From Prorocentrum cordatum (Eukaryota > Sar > Dinophyceae > Prorocentrales > Prorocentraceae), in assembly GCA_963575745.1 (NCBI GenBank), contig CAUYUJ010017969.1, forward strand, positions 26,001 through 90,000: a DNA stretch of 64,000 nucleotides. Direction: 5' to 3'. The notes below the pieces were generated by a model. The model searched no databases, was not told the DNA's origin, and worked only from the letters and a program-made list of their open reading frames with translations. This document shows positions 29,692 to 40,200 of this stretch, in pieces (the stretch's first letter is position 1; each line of letters starts with the position of its first letter). The translations under genes and the position numbers were made by a program.

Positions 29692-29845
29692 CCAGTTGGA
29701 CTGATGCTGCTGCCGCTGCTGCCACTGCTGCGGCTTGCCCGTCTTGGGCCTGGCCACGCGGCAGCCGCAGCTGCACCAGTAGTCGTTGCGCTCGAGGGTG
29801 GCGTGCCACCAACAGGACTGGCACCTCTTGCAGGTCGCCGGTCGC
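28774..29845 (-). pseudogene. LINE 3 ORF1: zinc finger, poly-Gln, coiled coil; one internal TAG
   Basis: The frame opens with a Cys cluster (TCKRCQSCWWHATLERND, then YWCSCGCRV, about 29750-29845), likely nucleic-acid binding. A poly-Gln run encoded by CAG/CTG repeats follows (29655-29690). Then come long helices rich in Ala, Glu, Gln and Lys, with heptad character (AKELEHANKQYMWAFEQAEI; AKRQVLEQLQRNTRAFAGQ). A single in-frame TAG (29260-29262) interrupts them after IEEAQ; the sense continues in the same frame to 28774. ORF1 proteins of LINEs bind element RNA and form trimers, and this architecture fits that role. Confidence 0.55.
29655..29690. repeat. CTG/CAG microsatellite encoding poly-Gln
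   Basis: About 12 GCTGCTG triplets on the plus strand, read as Gln in the ORF1 frame of LINE 3. Confidence 0.9.
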
Positions 29846-30097
29846 CCAGGTGGCGGCAGGCGCCTTGCTGCCGTGGTGCATCTCGAGGATCTCGAAGTCG
29901 CGAGCCCCCCGCAGTCGCCGCATGGCTGTGGACCGCCTGCGGCGCAGGCGGCGGTGCCAAGCAGGCGAGCTGGCGCGCTCGCGTCGCCCTCTCGGGACTG
30001 GGGCCCCCCCCTCTATGGCGCGGACCCGCCCGCCCCGCCGCGCGGTGCAAGATGGCTGCGCGGGGGCGGGGGCGGGGGCCACTGGGAAGCCACCTAG

Positions 30098-30190
30098 GAG
30101 GAGGATGAGGAAGGAGGAGGAGGAGGAGGAAGAGGAGGAGGAGCAGGAGGGGGGGAGAAGGAGAAGGAGGAGCACAGATAGCGGGAAGAG
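30098..30190. repeat. GGA/GAA purine tract
   Basis: Imperfect GGA triplets and GAAGGA runs. On the minus strand it encodes a Ser/Pro run ending the Ser/Thr-rich frame upstream. Confidence 0.85.
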
Positions 30191-30249
30191 AAGGAAAGGG
30201 AAAAAGAAGAAGGAAGTGCCGCGTAGCTGGTCCCAGTCGCAGGTGCAGG

Positions 30250-30640
30250 GAGGCGGCTGCGGATGCGTTCCGCCGTGCTGAGCTTCGCGTCGCTGTACAT
30301 GCTGTTGAGGTCTGGCGTTGCGCCGCCCCCCGCGCAGCGTGACATCTGGGCGCTGGTGATGCTGGGGCGGGATGCGACTGCGGAGCTGCTGGTTTCAGTG
30401 TTGCTCAGCGTGGGCGTACTGTGTGAAGATGTTGCGTTAATTCCATAGCTCGTCTCACTCGTGGATCCGGGGCTGATGCTGCTGCGCCCCGTCGTGCTCC
30501 CCGACGTGGTCGTGCTCGTTCTGGTCGCACTGCTCAGCGTTGCGCTGCTGGTCCCGGACGCAGTACGGGAAGAAGGCGCGGTGTTTCTCCCGGTTGCGCC
30601 GCCCCCCAAGCTGCGCCTTGCCCCACTCGCGGGGCTGCGA
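30250..30640 (-). other. Ser/Thr-rich open frame, third occurrence
   Basis: A minus frame reads SGTSSATLSSATRTSTTTSG and NATSSHSTPTLSNTETSSSA. It resembles the modules at 9.7-11.3 kb and 22.9 kb in composition and in underlying GTTGCGCTGCTGGT-like DNA words. It may be an exon of a Ser/Thr-rich surface protein or a remnant of the same repeat family. No start, signal peptide or splice sites are secure. Confidence 0.35.
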
Positions 30641-31389
30641 AGTCCTTGCGGGAAGGACCCTGGAGGAAGCCAGAAAACACCGAGGCCCGCCCGCCCTCCC
30701 GAGACCGTGAAGTCCAGCGGAGGGGGCCAGACGGAACCGACGGTCACGTCGGGAGGGGCGAGGGCCCCCCCCAGGGGGACAAGGAGGGCAGGCAGCGAGG
30801 GAAAGGAGGCCAGTCGTGCGAGGCGAGCCCAGCGCGCAACCGGGCGAGGCGCCCAAGCTGCCCGCGATCGGAGCGGCTGCGCCGCTGGTCCACGGAACTA
30901 TGCTGCAAAAGCTGGTGTCGCTGCGAATTGGCGAAGACGTCGGGCAGGCAGCTGTTCCGAGTGTGGACGGGCTGGTGGGCCCAAGTGGCGACGAACTGGT
31001 CGGGGTGGGAGTCGACGACGCTTCCGCTGTCTGAAGCGGCGCGCTGGCCAGAGCTGGGCTGAGGACTACTTGATGAGCTGGTCGGCGTTGGACTCAGCGA
31101 TCTGGTCGGGGTGTGCGTCGGCGAGCGGGTCGTCGTCGGAGTCGGGATCGGCGCGCCAGCCTAAGCGAGGGCCGGCGGATTCGTCGAATTCCGTTGTCGT
31201 CGGCGGGGGTCGGGAGCGGGATGGCAAGGGGGAGGGGCCAGCCGCCCCTACTTCGAAGATGCATTCATTAGCTGCTATGTACGCTGCATTGCGAATTAAA
31301 AAAAGCGTTACCACGGCCGGCCAGGCCGATCGCAGGAGGGGGGGGCGGGGCGACGGGCGGAGGGAAGAAGGTGTGGTGGTGGCGGGGCC
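30641..31389. other. No supported gene
   Basis: GC-rich sequence with small frames on both strands, including an acidic 82-codon minus frame ending at 31066. None carries a recognisable motif. Confidence 0.5.
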
Positions 31390-32148
31390 AGCTTAGAATT
31401 CGGCGCCTCGTCCTCGGGCAAAAGGCACAGCCCTCCCAGCCAGGGGCGTTCATCGGCTCGTTCTGCACCGTCAGCCACCTGAGGTTGATCTGGTGGCTCT
31501 TGTATGCGGAGATCCACCTGGATATGTACTTGGCCCAGACGGCGGAGCACTCTCCCATCAGCCCGTTTGGAAGTCCGACGTGCCCATCTGGCCGTTGGTC
31601 TTCATCCAGGCCGGGGGGCTCCAGGGCGACGCCAGCGGCCGAAGCTCTCGGCCTTGGGCGTCCACCTTCTGTGCCGCGCGCTTGATGAGCGGGATCAGCG
31701 ACTTCGTGTCGTGCTCCACGCCGTCGTCGAAGTGCACAAGGTCCCAATCGTCCTCCTCGTCGTCGAAGCTGTAGCTGTCTTCCGAGAAGTCGCAGCTGTT
31801 GATGTGCACCCGGCCGCTGCTGTAGCCGATGCTGCCCTCGACGAAGTACCTGTCGAGCAGCTCCTCCTAGCGCTCTGGGCTGAGATTGTCGAAAATGACC
31901 GCGGCCACCTCCGTGAACGCACCACCGAAGCCCATGATCTCCTGGTCTACCTCGGACGGATCGACGATCACGATGGGGCCCGAGAAATCGAAATCCTCCA
32001 GGATCTCGACGTCGTCCTTCGCTTCCAGCATCCCGCCGCCCTTGGCCGTCTCTACGAGCTTCGCGCCCTCCTGGCGCGATCCCGCCGAGGTCACCGGCTC
32101 CGCCCGCAGAGGCCGCACCTCAGGTTCCCGCCGCGGGCGCAGCGCCAC
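31390..32148 (-). pseudogene. Glucosylceramidase (GH30) fragment, interrupted
   Basis: Minus-strand sense matches the N-terminal half of GH30 glucosylceramidases, lysosomal-type enzymes that cleave glucose from glucosylceramide. Seen in order: IMGFGGAFTEVAA, YSSGRVHINSCDFSEDSYSF, IPLIKRAAQKV, SPWSPPAWMKTNGQMG, WAKYISRWISAYK and LTVQNEPMNAPGWEGC. The NEP Glu (about 31449-31470) is the family's acid/base residue. Breaks: an in-frame TAG at 31867-31869 (LSPER-stop-EELLDRYF, where Gln would fit), a one-base shift near 31560 and another near 31420. Homology stops near PEDEA at about 31390, so only about 230 of some 450-500 residues are present, without introns. It is probably a pseudogene or a truncated retrocopy; assembly error cannot be excluded. 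Confidence 0.75.
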
Positions 32149-33299
32149 GGTGCAGGCCGGGGCACAGCGAAGCCACTGGGCGCCCTCGCGGCTGCGGCGG
32201 TCGAGGCCTCGGGGCCGCTGCTCCAGCTGGGCGCCGCGCCGCCGCAGCCGCCCTCGAGCAGCTGCTGCGCCTCGCAGTGCGGCCTCTGGGGCTGCGCCGG
32301 CTCCATGGCTGGCGCGCCCCAGCCGAGCGCGCGCGCCCTCCTCCCTCCTCTTCCTCCGCCTCCTCCTCCGGGCTCCAAAGTGGCGCGGGGGCAGCTCGGG
32401 CCAGGGCCACCCCTGGCAGCCGCCGCACGAGAATCAGACCGCCGTCGACGAGACTCACGTGGCCGGAGGCCTCGAGGCCTCCTCCCTCCTCCTCCCTCCT
32501 CCCTCCACAGCTAAACAATAGGAATACTTCTCTCCTCTCTCTCCTGGTGGCGTCTGGGGATTGTTCGGCACCCCTCCGCGCACTGGTACTTTTACACACA
32601 GGGTTCCCAGGAGTTGGGTTTTCGCTTGGGCTTTTCTTCCAAATGCTACTCTCGCTGAAGCGTCGGTTGGCGGACGCACGCTGGCGGCAGCAACGGCAGA
32701 ACCAACAGCAACAACAGAGGCACCAGCAGCAGCTGGACAATCCGAGCGCTCACTTAAGCTGGAAAGGTGGGCCTGGCGCAAATGGGTCCGCGGGGGGAGG
32801 CGCACCGTTACTTGCAATACTTGTTGCCTGGATGCAATAGCTTGCGCGCGGAATGCAATAGTTGCGTGCGGATTCACGAGTGTGCCCTTTTGCGTACGCA
32901 TTCGTTATCGCCCATGCAAGAGTTCGCGCCCCCCGCAATAGCTGTGTACTAGTGCAGGCAACGGTGCACATTTAGGGGACGAATGCACCGCTCGCCGTCG
33001 ACCCATCTGCGCCACACCCACTTCTCCAGCTCAGAGTCTTTTGTCGCGCTCCGAGGCCGCGAGCCAGCTGGGCAGCTCTCGCGCAGCCTCCGAGGGATCC
33101 TCGCCGGCGTAGGCCACTGCCCGCCCCTGACACACGAGCCGCCGCCAGCTCCCAGGGCGGCCGGGCACCAGGGAGAAGGAGGGCCCCGCGGTCGGCTGGG
33201 CCTCCCCAGAAAGGAGGGACGCTGGAGCCTGCTCCTGATTCATGAACACCCCCTCCCCAACTCCACCGGCGGCCGACCTGAAACAATGCCACCTCTCCC
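32149..33299. other. No supported gene
   Basis: Low-complexity Ala/Pro/Arg frames on both strands. A CAG/CAA-rich patch at 32690-32740 and GCAATA-rich sequence at 32810-32870 are the only texture. Confidence 0.5.
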
Positions 33300-33540
33300 A
33301 CCATCCCTGTCAAAGCAATACCGAATACACTTGGCGGCAAAATCTTGGACCATGCGCGGGCGTCCCGCGATCACTTTGTATTCTGGCTTGACAGGGACGG
33401 CGGAGATTTCAGCATATTGCCCGATGTGCGCAGACCAACCAGTCCTGTAAAAAAACAATGCAAAGTGATTGCGGGTGCACATGATGGCCACCCCGCCGCC
33501 TTTTTGCACGCATTGGCTTTTGACAGAGACGGTGGTGGGA
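33300..33540. repeat. Imperfect inverted repeat with 3' arm near 33460
   Basis: CCCGCGATCACTTTGTAT (about 33364) is matched by ATGCAAAGTGATTGCGGG (about 33460) in opposite orientation, about 80 bp apart. GACAGRGACGG-type words repeat nearby. Its nature is unknown. Confidence 0.5.
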
Positions 33541-33569
33541 GGTCGCCATGTTTCCTTATGTGTGCTGTC

Positions 33570-33790
33570 ACGTGCACTGGCACACCTGGCACACCTGGCA
33601 CAAGCTGCGCGCGTCGCGCACTTGGCGCACCTGGCGCGGCTCGAGTACGTGGCACACTTGGCACTTGTGGGGCACGCAGCGCATCTGGCACACCAGGCGC
33701 GGCCGGCACGCTTCTTGAGCCCCTGGAGCGCCTGGCGCACCTGGTGCGCGCGCTGCGCTCAGCAGGCGTGGCGCATTTGCCTGCATCGTG
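33570..33790. repeat. 9-bp minisatellite (CTGGCACAC / CTGGCGCAC)
   Basis: Many degenerate tandem copies of a 9-bp word. On the plus strand it reads LAHLAHLAQ-like sequence, but the frame has no boundaries of a gene. Confidence 0.8.
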
Positions 33791-33799
33791 CACCTGCCG

Positions 33800-35077
33800 T
33801 CCGCACTGGTTCCCACCGTCTGACCATCCAATTGCGACCGTTGAAGATGTTGAGACTCGGAAGCTACAGATGTATCGGGAGGGCGGTTGGGAGGGAGCGA
33901 GACGGCTTGCGGCGTGTGGGTAGCTTGAACCCTTCCCCTGCCCCGCCCGACCAGTCAGAGCGCCCAGAATGGCCCAAAGTGGGTCCAAGAGGGCCCCATG
34001 AGGCCCAAAATTACCTCCAATATGGCTTACGGTATGCCAAGATGGCTCCAGATGGCCTCCAAGATGCCTCCAGGAGACCTCAACACTGCTCCAAGACGGC
34101 TCCAGAAACGCCTGAAGGGAACCCAAGAGCGCCAAGAGGTCCCCCTTTTCTTCGCCAAGGCGAAAGTCGCAGACGCCGCGCACGCACAGGTCGGTCGGGC
34201 AGCACAGGGCCACCTGTACAGCAAATTCATGCACGGCAGAAAGGGGTTAAGAAGAGAGGCTGCAGGGCGGCCACGGAGGTACCGAAGCCGTCACGGGAAC
34301 GGAAAGAGCGCTCCCAGGAACTTGCCCGAGATGGCTCACGACACCGCCCGCTCTTGGGAGCCTTGGCGTTCAGAGCTCTTTACATCATCGTTCGTACTGG
34401 GAGCCTTGGCGATTAAAGCTTTCCCTGGGAGCCTTGGCGATTAAAGCTTTCCACAGCATCGTTCGTACTGGGACCCGTGGCGATCCGAGCTCTTGCCGAC
34501 ATCGTTCGAAGTGTACATGCCCCGCGACCCCGCTATCCTTCCCGAGCATCTTGCCCCGTTCCCCCTTCCTTCCCAAGTATCTGTAATTCGTCATGCGGGG
34601 CAGCTCCAATATCGCACACGATGGCTCTTGGGAGTCTTTGCGTTCAAAGTTTTGCACGTCGCTGAGAGCGCTTGGGACCTTGGTGATCAGTCTGGGGCCT
34701 TTGTCACCGCTCGCTCTTGGGAGCATTGGCGTTCAGCATTTTCACCTCAATGTGTTGCTCACGGGGGGACCTCGTGACAGGCTCATAGAAGCAGATTGAA
34801 GGCCTCTTGGGCGCCTCTTGAGGGTCTTTTGGGGCCGTTTTGGGGCCGTCTTGGACCGTCTTGGAAGGCTTCGGCCGGCTTGGGGGGTTCATGCGGCCCT
34901 CTTGGGCTCCTCCTGTTGCCCCGTTGGGGTTACTCTGGGAACCTCTTCGGTCGGGCTCTATGGGGCCCTCCATGGGCCGTTTTCTGATTTTATTGGGCCG
35001 TGATAAGGCCGACATAGGCCGTTTTGAAACCCTTTTGGGAGCCTCTTGGGACGCTTTGGGGCGATATCGGGGGCCCC
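33800..35077. repeat. Repeat-rich spacer with GGGCCGTTTTGG-type words
   Basis: No gene is seen. Two tandem 28-bp copies (TGGGAGCCTTGGCGATTAAA start) lie at 34399-34454 with diverged copies around them (34345-34500). From 34800 to 35070 there are loosely repeated TTGGGGCCGTTTT words, like the sequence right of the copia element (42890-42930). Confidence 0.6.
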
Positions 35078-35175
35078 TGTGAATCATGTAGGACACGATA
35101 GACGTTTAGAGAGTCTGTATCGTCTGTGCTATGTTTGCCTGTCGTGCATAGCGTTATATATTCATATACATATAT

Positions 35176-35213
<38 letters not shown>

Positions 35214-35322
35214 GTATATCCATTTTGGAGCATGCTACGGTCGTAGCTCGGGGACTGTGTGTACACAGTGCGTCGCCGTGACCGGTGAGCAAGAGAATAC
35301 AAACATCACATCTGCACTGACA
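35078..35322 (+). repeat. 5' LTR of the copia element (245 bp)
   Basis: Starts TGTGAATCATGTAGGACACG and ends CTGACA. It contains an expanded TA tract (about 35158-35217) that accounts for its greater length than the 3' LTR. Outside the TA tract the two LTRs differ at only a handful of bases. Confidence 0.9.
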
Positions 35323-35427
35323 TTGGAAGCGGAGCCGTGGCTCCGAGAGCTGCGGCTAGGCACGCAATGTCAGGGACCTCCGGAGCCCCCGCGCTGCGCA
35401 CTGACATGGCCATCCCGACATGGAATG

Positions 35428-36530
35428 AAAGGCCGAGACGCTGGAGGACTACGCCATTGCGGTGGAGCTGTTGACGCTGGGCTCATCGAAAGAGGTGAGG
35501 CCTCTGCTGGGACCCAGGCTGGTGGCCGCGTTGCCACAGGAGTCGGCCCAGCAGCGCTTCACCCTTCGACTACCGAGGTGGCCTCGACCTTGACGGAGCC
35601 CCGCTGGAGCCGAAGCCGATCGCCACAGTGGACGGCCTCAACAACCTGATCGAGGCGTTCAGAAGGGAGCTGGGGACGCAGGTGATGCCCGACATCGGCG
35701 AGAAGACAGACGCGTACTTCCACGCAGGTCCTGGTCGGAGTGCACTGACTCGGCGCCTGGGACAGAGCATGGCGCACTGGATCGAGACTGAGGAGGAAGC
35801 CTACGATCAGCTACAGCGGGCATACAAGCTGCTGGTGCCCGACGTGGGAGACATCCTACCAAGTGCTGTGCGTGGAGTCCTCCACTGGCGCAACAGTAAT
35901 CTGGACCGCTCGGAGAGAGCGGTGGTGAGCAGCACCATAAAGGGAGACTGGAAGCTCGAGAATGTGAGAAGACGCCTACGCGACGCGTGGGCTGAGAACG
36001 ACCTGGCCGTGCGAGGCAAGAAGACGAAACAGAGCAACCACCGCGCGGCCCACTACACGGATGAGGCCCACTGGCAGACCTACGACGAGCAGGGTACCGA
36101 CCACGAGCTGCCGCCGGATGAGCACGTGCAGGCGGACGAGGAGGACGTCGCGGCGCTGGAGGAGCACGAGGCCCTGGCCGCGCAGGAGGCGGACGCCGCG
36201 ACACGCACCTGGGAGCAGGCCAGGAAGCTGCTCAACGATGTCTCCAGGGCCCGTGGCTACTACCCTGTCGTGGGCCTGGCCGCGCTGCCTCAGGCCCGGA
36301 AGGGCACCGGCAAGGGCGCTCGGGGGGGGCCCAAGGGCCGAGGCCGAGGCGACAAGGGTGCGTCGTCCCCTCCGCGAGCCCCAGCAGGCCAGGCGCGTGA
36401 TCGACCGGGACGACACCAGCAGGGCCGCGGCGCTGGCATGAAGCGTCTCCTCTGTCGTCAGCTGGGACACGAAGCAGTGGACTGTCCATCCAGATGCCAG
36501 ACTGGAGGCAACGGCAACGGGAACATGAAC
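35428..36530 (+). pseudogene. gag: Copia gag with damaged zinc knuckle
   Basis: The first piece (35428-35585) reads KAETLEDYAIAVELLTLG and LLGPRLVAALPQESAQQRF. The sense then shifts frame to VDGLNNLIEAFRRELGTQ and continues for about 300 codons. A Gly/Arg-rich stretch precedes the CCHC region (36450-36486): LLCRQLGHEAVDC. The first Cys of C-x2-C-x4-H-x4-C is replaced by Arg (CGT for TGT), which should weaken RNA binding. No ATG is seen at the shifted frame. Confidence 0.65.
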
Positions 36531-37457
36531 ATTGGCTACGAGGAGGCGGACGACGAGGCAGTGGAAGAGGCCACCGTCTCCTGCGTGTCCTACTGGGAGA
36601 GCGACGACAAGTGGGTCCTGGCCATCTCCCCGAACACCGCGCTGGGCCTCAGCTTCTTCTCCGAGGCCGACCTCCGAGGCTTCGCGATCGTGGACAGTGG
36701 GGCCTCCAAGTCCATGAGAGGGCTGGCCCTCTTCGAGTTTGCCTGGGAGCAGATCTACGACGCGTACGGCCAGGACCTGACGGAGATGAACACGACGGAA
36801 CGGACTCACTTCACGTACGCCGACAATACAACGGGCATGAGCGTCGGGAGAGGGGGCATCCTTCACCCGTTAGGACTGCGAGACCAAGGGGGCAAGCTAT
36901 GGTTCTCGCTTGTGCCTTCGGAGAGCTCGATGCTGTTGGGCCTGGACTACCTGAAGGAGGCGGAGGCGAACGTGACGCACGAAGGCTACCTAGAGTTTTC
37001 GGACGGCCACCGTGAGAGGCTCGAGGCCATGCGCTCTGGCCACTGGGGCATGCCGCTCCTCTAGGGACAGCGACTGCACTCGGACAGCGCGGAGCCGGGT
37101 GACAGTACCAACATCACTGAGGGAGCAGAAAATCCGCCATCAGCCTCCGCCGTCGTCCTGGCCGCTACGGGCACCCCGACGGGTGACACATCAGACTCAT
37201 CACCACCATCATCTCCACCGCGAATACGACTCGATCGATGCGGACCAAGGCGAGTACCCTCCCGAGTACACCGACACGACACGGATACTGAGATCGACTG
37301 CGACACGAGCGAGCACTATACCGAGACGAACGGCAGCGCGATCGAATACACTACCGAGTCAAACTGCCATGCGATCAAAACTACGGGGTCCCAGTGTTAC
37401 CTCGAAACCTGGGACCATCTTCGTGTCCGTCGCCAGGTGGGCTCGAGTACGAGATGA
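36531..37457 (+). pseudogene. Copia aspartic protease and spacer, with TAG and TGA
   Basis: The active-site motif IVDSGASKSM lies at about 36687-36717 (DSGA for the family's DTGA/DSGA). A typical strand pattern follows (FTYADNTTGMSVGRGGI, MLLGLDYLKEAEANV). A TAG at 37062-37064 follows GMPLL, and the frame then runs on through an acidic Ser/Thr/Pro spacer to a TGA at 37455. The protease would release mature proteins from the polyprotein. Confidence 0.65.
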
Positions 37458-37481
37458 ATTTTCAGAGCATTCCATATCCAC

Positions 37482-38453
37482 ATGCCGAAAGGCAAATCAA
37501 ACAGCGAGGAGATCGACACGGAATGGGAGAAGCTGGGCGAGCTCCCGCCCGCCGGGGAGGCGCCCACATCCTCAGCCGGACCTGCCTGCTCACAGCCACC
37601 TGTCTCGTTGCGCCCTGGGCCTACCAGGCCGACAGTGAGCACGGAGTCGCAGCCAACGGTGGAGGCGGGCCCTGCATCGAAGGAGTACGACCCATCGCCC
37701 GAGGAGCTGTACTGCGACGCGCTGGAGCAGGCCAGCGACCTCTTGGCGGAGGCGGACCTCCAGGCGAACCCCGAGCAGGTGGCCCACGTCTGCAAGAAGA
37801 TGGCCCGGTCGGCAGTGTACGAGGAGGCGGCGCTCCGGTCACGGCTCGTCAGCCTCAAGGGCCGTTGGGCGGAGCTTGCCGAGCAGGAGTGCATGCGCCC
37901 GCCCCCACATCGACCGAGCGGCCGAGTACCTGAAGAATGTGGTCCCCCAGGAGACGCGTCCTGTGCCGCAGGTGCGGAACAGTCGCCGCCGCTGCGCCGA
38001 GGGGGCCGGCGAACCCTCGAAGAGAGACCCAGAGGGGACCTCCCAGGACACAGGGGAGCCCGGCCACCACTGACATCGCCTGATGTCCCTCGCTCAGGAC
38101 AGGAAGAAGTGGAGTTCTCGTGGCCAGATCCTCAACTACAGCAGGAACGGTCTCCCGAAGTCCGTGGACGGCCCAGCGAGGGGGCTGGGGAAGCACCTGG
38201 GTCGGTGGGGCTGGCGAGAGATCCGCCCCTACTGGTAAAGGCTCAGAGCATCGCCGAGAAGCGCGCAGTGGTCGACCAGCTGCAGGGCTACCAGGCAGAG
38301 CTGAAGGACATCTTGTTGGCGGTGCTGAGGCCCTCGCAGCTGGACCTGCTCGAGATCGGATGCCCGGAGGACTCGTCTCTGGGCCAGGCTATGGAGAAAG
38401 AGGGCGGCACCGTCTACCGCATGGGTCTCTGGAACAAGCACGACTTCAGGTGA
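37482..38453 (+). pseudogene. Copia spacer and start of methyltransferase-like domain
   Basis: Same frame as gag. An acidic, helical region (EELYCDALEQASDLLAEADL) and a Pro/Arg-rich region lead into LDLLEIGCPEDSSL and YRMGLWNKHDF (about 38340-38450). E-x-G-C...S-x-L resembles the SAM-binding first motif of Rossmann methyltransferases. A TGA at 38451 and a frame change separate it from the catalytic half. Confidence 0.5.
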
Positions 38454-38463
38454 CCAGGGCACG

Positions 38464-38930
38464 GTGACCAGGGCCAAGGCACTCATCGAGGCCCAGAGAC
38501 CTCGGCGAGTTCACATCTCTCCGCCGTGCACGCCTTTCTCCATCCTTCAGGCCCTGAATCAGAAGAGTGACCAGCAGATCGCGAGCCTGAAGAAGAAGAG
38601 TGCCTGGGGTACCAAAGTCATGGACAACATGATCGAGGTCGGCCTGCACGCACTACGCCAGGGATGCGAGCTCAGTCTCGAGCAGCCTGCGAACGCCACC
38701 AGCTGGAGGACCGTCCAGTCACTGATGAACCTTCGAAAGCAGCTGTACGAGGTCACCACACTAGGATGCGCCTGGGGCATGCGAGACAGCGAGACCGGAC
38801 GGGCAGCGTACAAGAACTGGAGGTTCCTGGTGTCCAACCAGCGGGCAGCAGAGGCCCTGGAACGGAAGTGCCCTCGAGACCAAACGCATCGACAGCTGGA
38901 AGAGTCAAAGCGGGTAGCCGACTCCGCCAA
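38464..38930 (+). pseudogene. Cytosine-methyltransferase-like catalytic half in the copia polyprotein
   Basis: The frame reads RRVHISPPCTPFSILQALNQ (about 38496-38555), like motif IV (PC with the catalytic Cys, then x-FS) of C5 cytosine methyltransferases. It is followed about 45 residues later by ELSLEQPANATSW (about 38668-38706), like the Glu-containing motif VI. With the SAM-type motif upstream, the order fits a DNA cytosine methyltransferase or a relative. Retrotransposon-encoded cytosine methyltransferases are known from dinoflagellates. Target-recognition motifs were not identified, so activity is uncertain even for an intact copy. Confidence 0.55.
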
Positions 38931-39099
38931 GTACCCGGAGGCACCGTGCCGTGCTCTCAGCCAGGAGGTGCTGGCCCAGGCCCAGGTGTCGGGGATCGCC
39001 GCTGGCGTGAACGAGATCGAGGGCGTGCTGAAGGAGCTGACGGAGGGACAACTCAAACAGGCCGAGGCCCTCACCCTCGAGAAGGACACCGAGACGGAG

Positions 39100-40176
39100 G
39101 ACCCGACGGACGAGTTGAGGAAGTCGGTGCGTCTCAAGCTTCATCGGCTACACTCGCAGCTGGGACACCCTGGCGCCCGAGCGTTCAAGGAGTTCCTCCG
39201 ACGACGACAGGCCCCCAGCTGGGTACAACGGGAAGCCGGAGAGCTGAAGCGTGCCGCTTGCAAGCGGTTCCAGAAGCAGCCCATGCATCCCACGGCATCG
39301 GGGAGACTGGCGGACCCGCTGGACGTACTCGTGACGGACGGGTTCGACTGGGTCCATCCTCTGTAGGGGACCCGGGCGCGAGGCACTCTCCTAGTGGACG
39401 AGGGCAGCGCGAAGGCGGTGGCCCGCGTGCACGCCACACAACGTGATGGCGGCGGATGTGGCAACACCAACGCGGACGAGGCCTGGGACACCTTCGTGCG
39501 CTGCTGGGCTCAGTATTTCGGACGCCCACTACAGATCCGTACCGACCCTGCGGGAGAGTACGAGGCCCACGTGAACAAGGAGAGGGCCGCGCAACACGAC
39601 ATCCGGTGGGAATCAGAGCCAGGAGGAGCACACTGGAGGACGGGCAAGGTGGAGTCCAGCATCATGCTGGTGAAGAACACGGCCACGAAGCTGGCCTACC
39701 TCGACCCAACGTGCAGCATCGACGAGCTCTTCACGTGGGCGGCGGCCGCCCACAACGAAATGCCGAACAGCTCTGGCTTCAGACCAGACCAGATCCTTCT
39801 CGGACGTCGCCTGAGGCCTCTGGACAGCGAGCTGATGGGATCAGTGGTCCCTGTGCAGGAGGAAGCTCGCTCCGGGTCTGCCGCGGAGGAGGCCATGCGA
39901 CGACGCCTCCTGGCCCGTACGGCATATGCAGAAAGTCTGGCAGATCGCCAGGCCCGACTGACCGCGGTGAAGCGCGCCCGGGCGCAGCAGGAGTACACCG
40001 CGGGAGACCAGGTCCACATCTGGCGACAGGCCGGCAAGACCAGCAAGGATAAGAACAAGACGTCCAAGGGAGGCTTCGTCGGGCCAGCTACGGTACTCGC
40101 ACACCTACGGCAACCTCAGGAGGAAGGACGCCTCTGGAACGTGGTGGTCCTGGCATTATGGGGTCAGGTTCTTTGA
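39100..40176 (+). pseudogene. Copia integrase with internal TAG
   Basis: The N-terminal HH part reads LHRLHSQLGHPGARAF. The CC pair downstream is degraded (AACKRF). The catalytic core has DGFDWVHPL-stop(39364)-GTRARGTLLVDEGSAKAV, RTDPAGEYEA (second Asp) and GKVESSIMLVKN (Glu), so the DDE residues remain. The C-terminal part (YTAGDQVHIWRQAGKTSK) resembles the DNA-binding tail. A TGA at 40174 ends this stretch, and sense resumes in frame (AAPQQLRLVSDAER). The enzyme would insert cDNA with 5-bp duplications, which matches the observed GCCCC. Confidence 0.7.
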
Positions 40177-40200
40177 GCTGCCCCACAGCAGCTACGCCTG

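Larger units (their letters stand above)
23560..29850 (-). mobile_element. LINE 3: APE-type non-LTR retrotransposon with RNase H, decayed
   Basis: In minus-strand order: ORF1 with zinc finger, poly-Gln and coiled coil (29845-28774), AP-like endonuclease (28770-27521), RT (27579-25720), linker with zinc-like cluster (25522-24617), RNase H (24640-24250) and a C-terminal Cys/His finger (about 23720-23600). The order is that of APE-type LINEs with RNase H. Frames change several times and stops occur at 29260, 25712 and 24406, so the copy is inactive. It is bordered on both sides by Ser/Thr-rich DNA. Confidence 0.8.

Noticed and set aside
33469-34416. 315-codon plus-strand frame with LAHLAHLAQ repeats
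   Set aside because: It is driven by the 9-bp minisatellite, and the remainder has no protein-like pattern.
35158-35217. TATA-box promoter in the TA tract of the 5' LTR
   Set aside because: The TA repeat varies in length between LTRs and looks like a microsatellite. Dinoflagellates are not known to rely on canonical TATA boxes.
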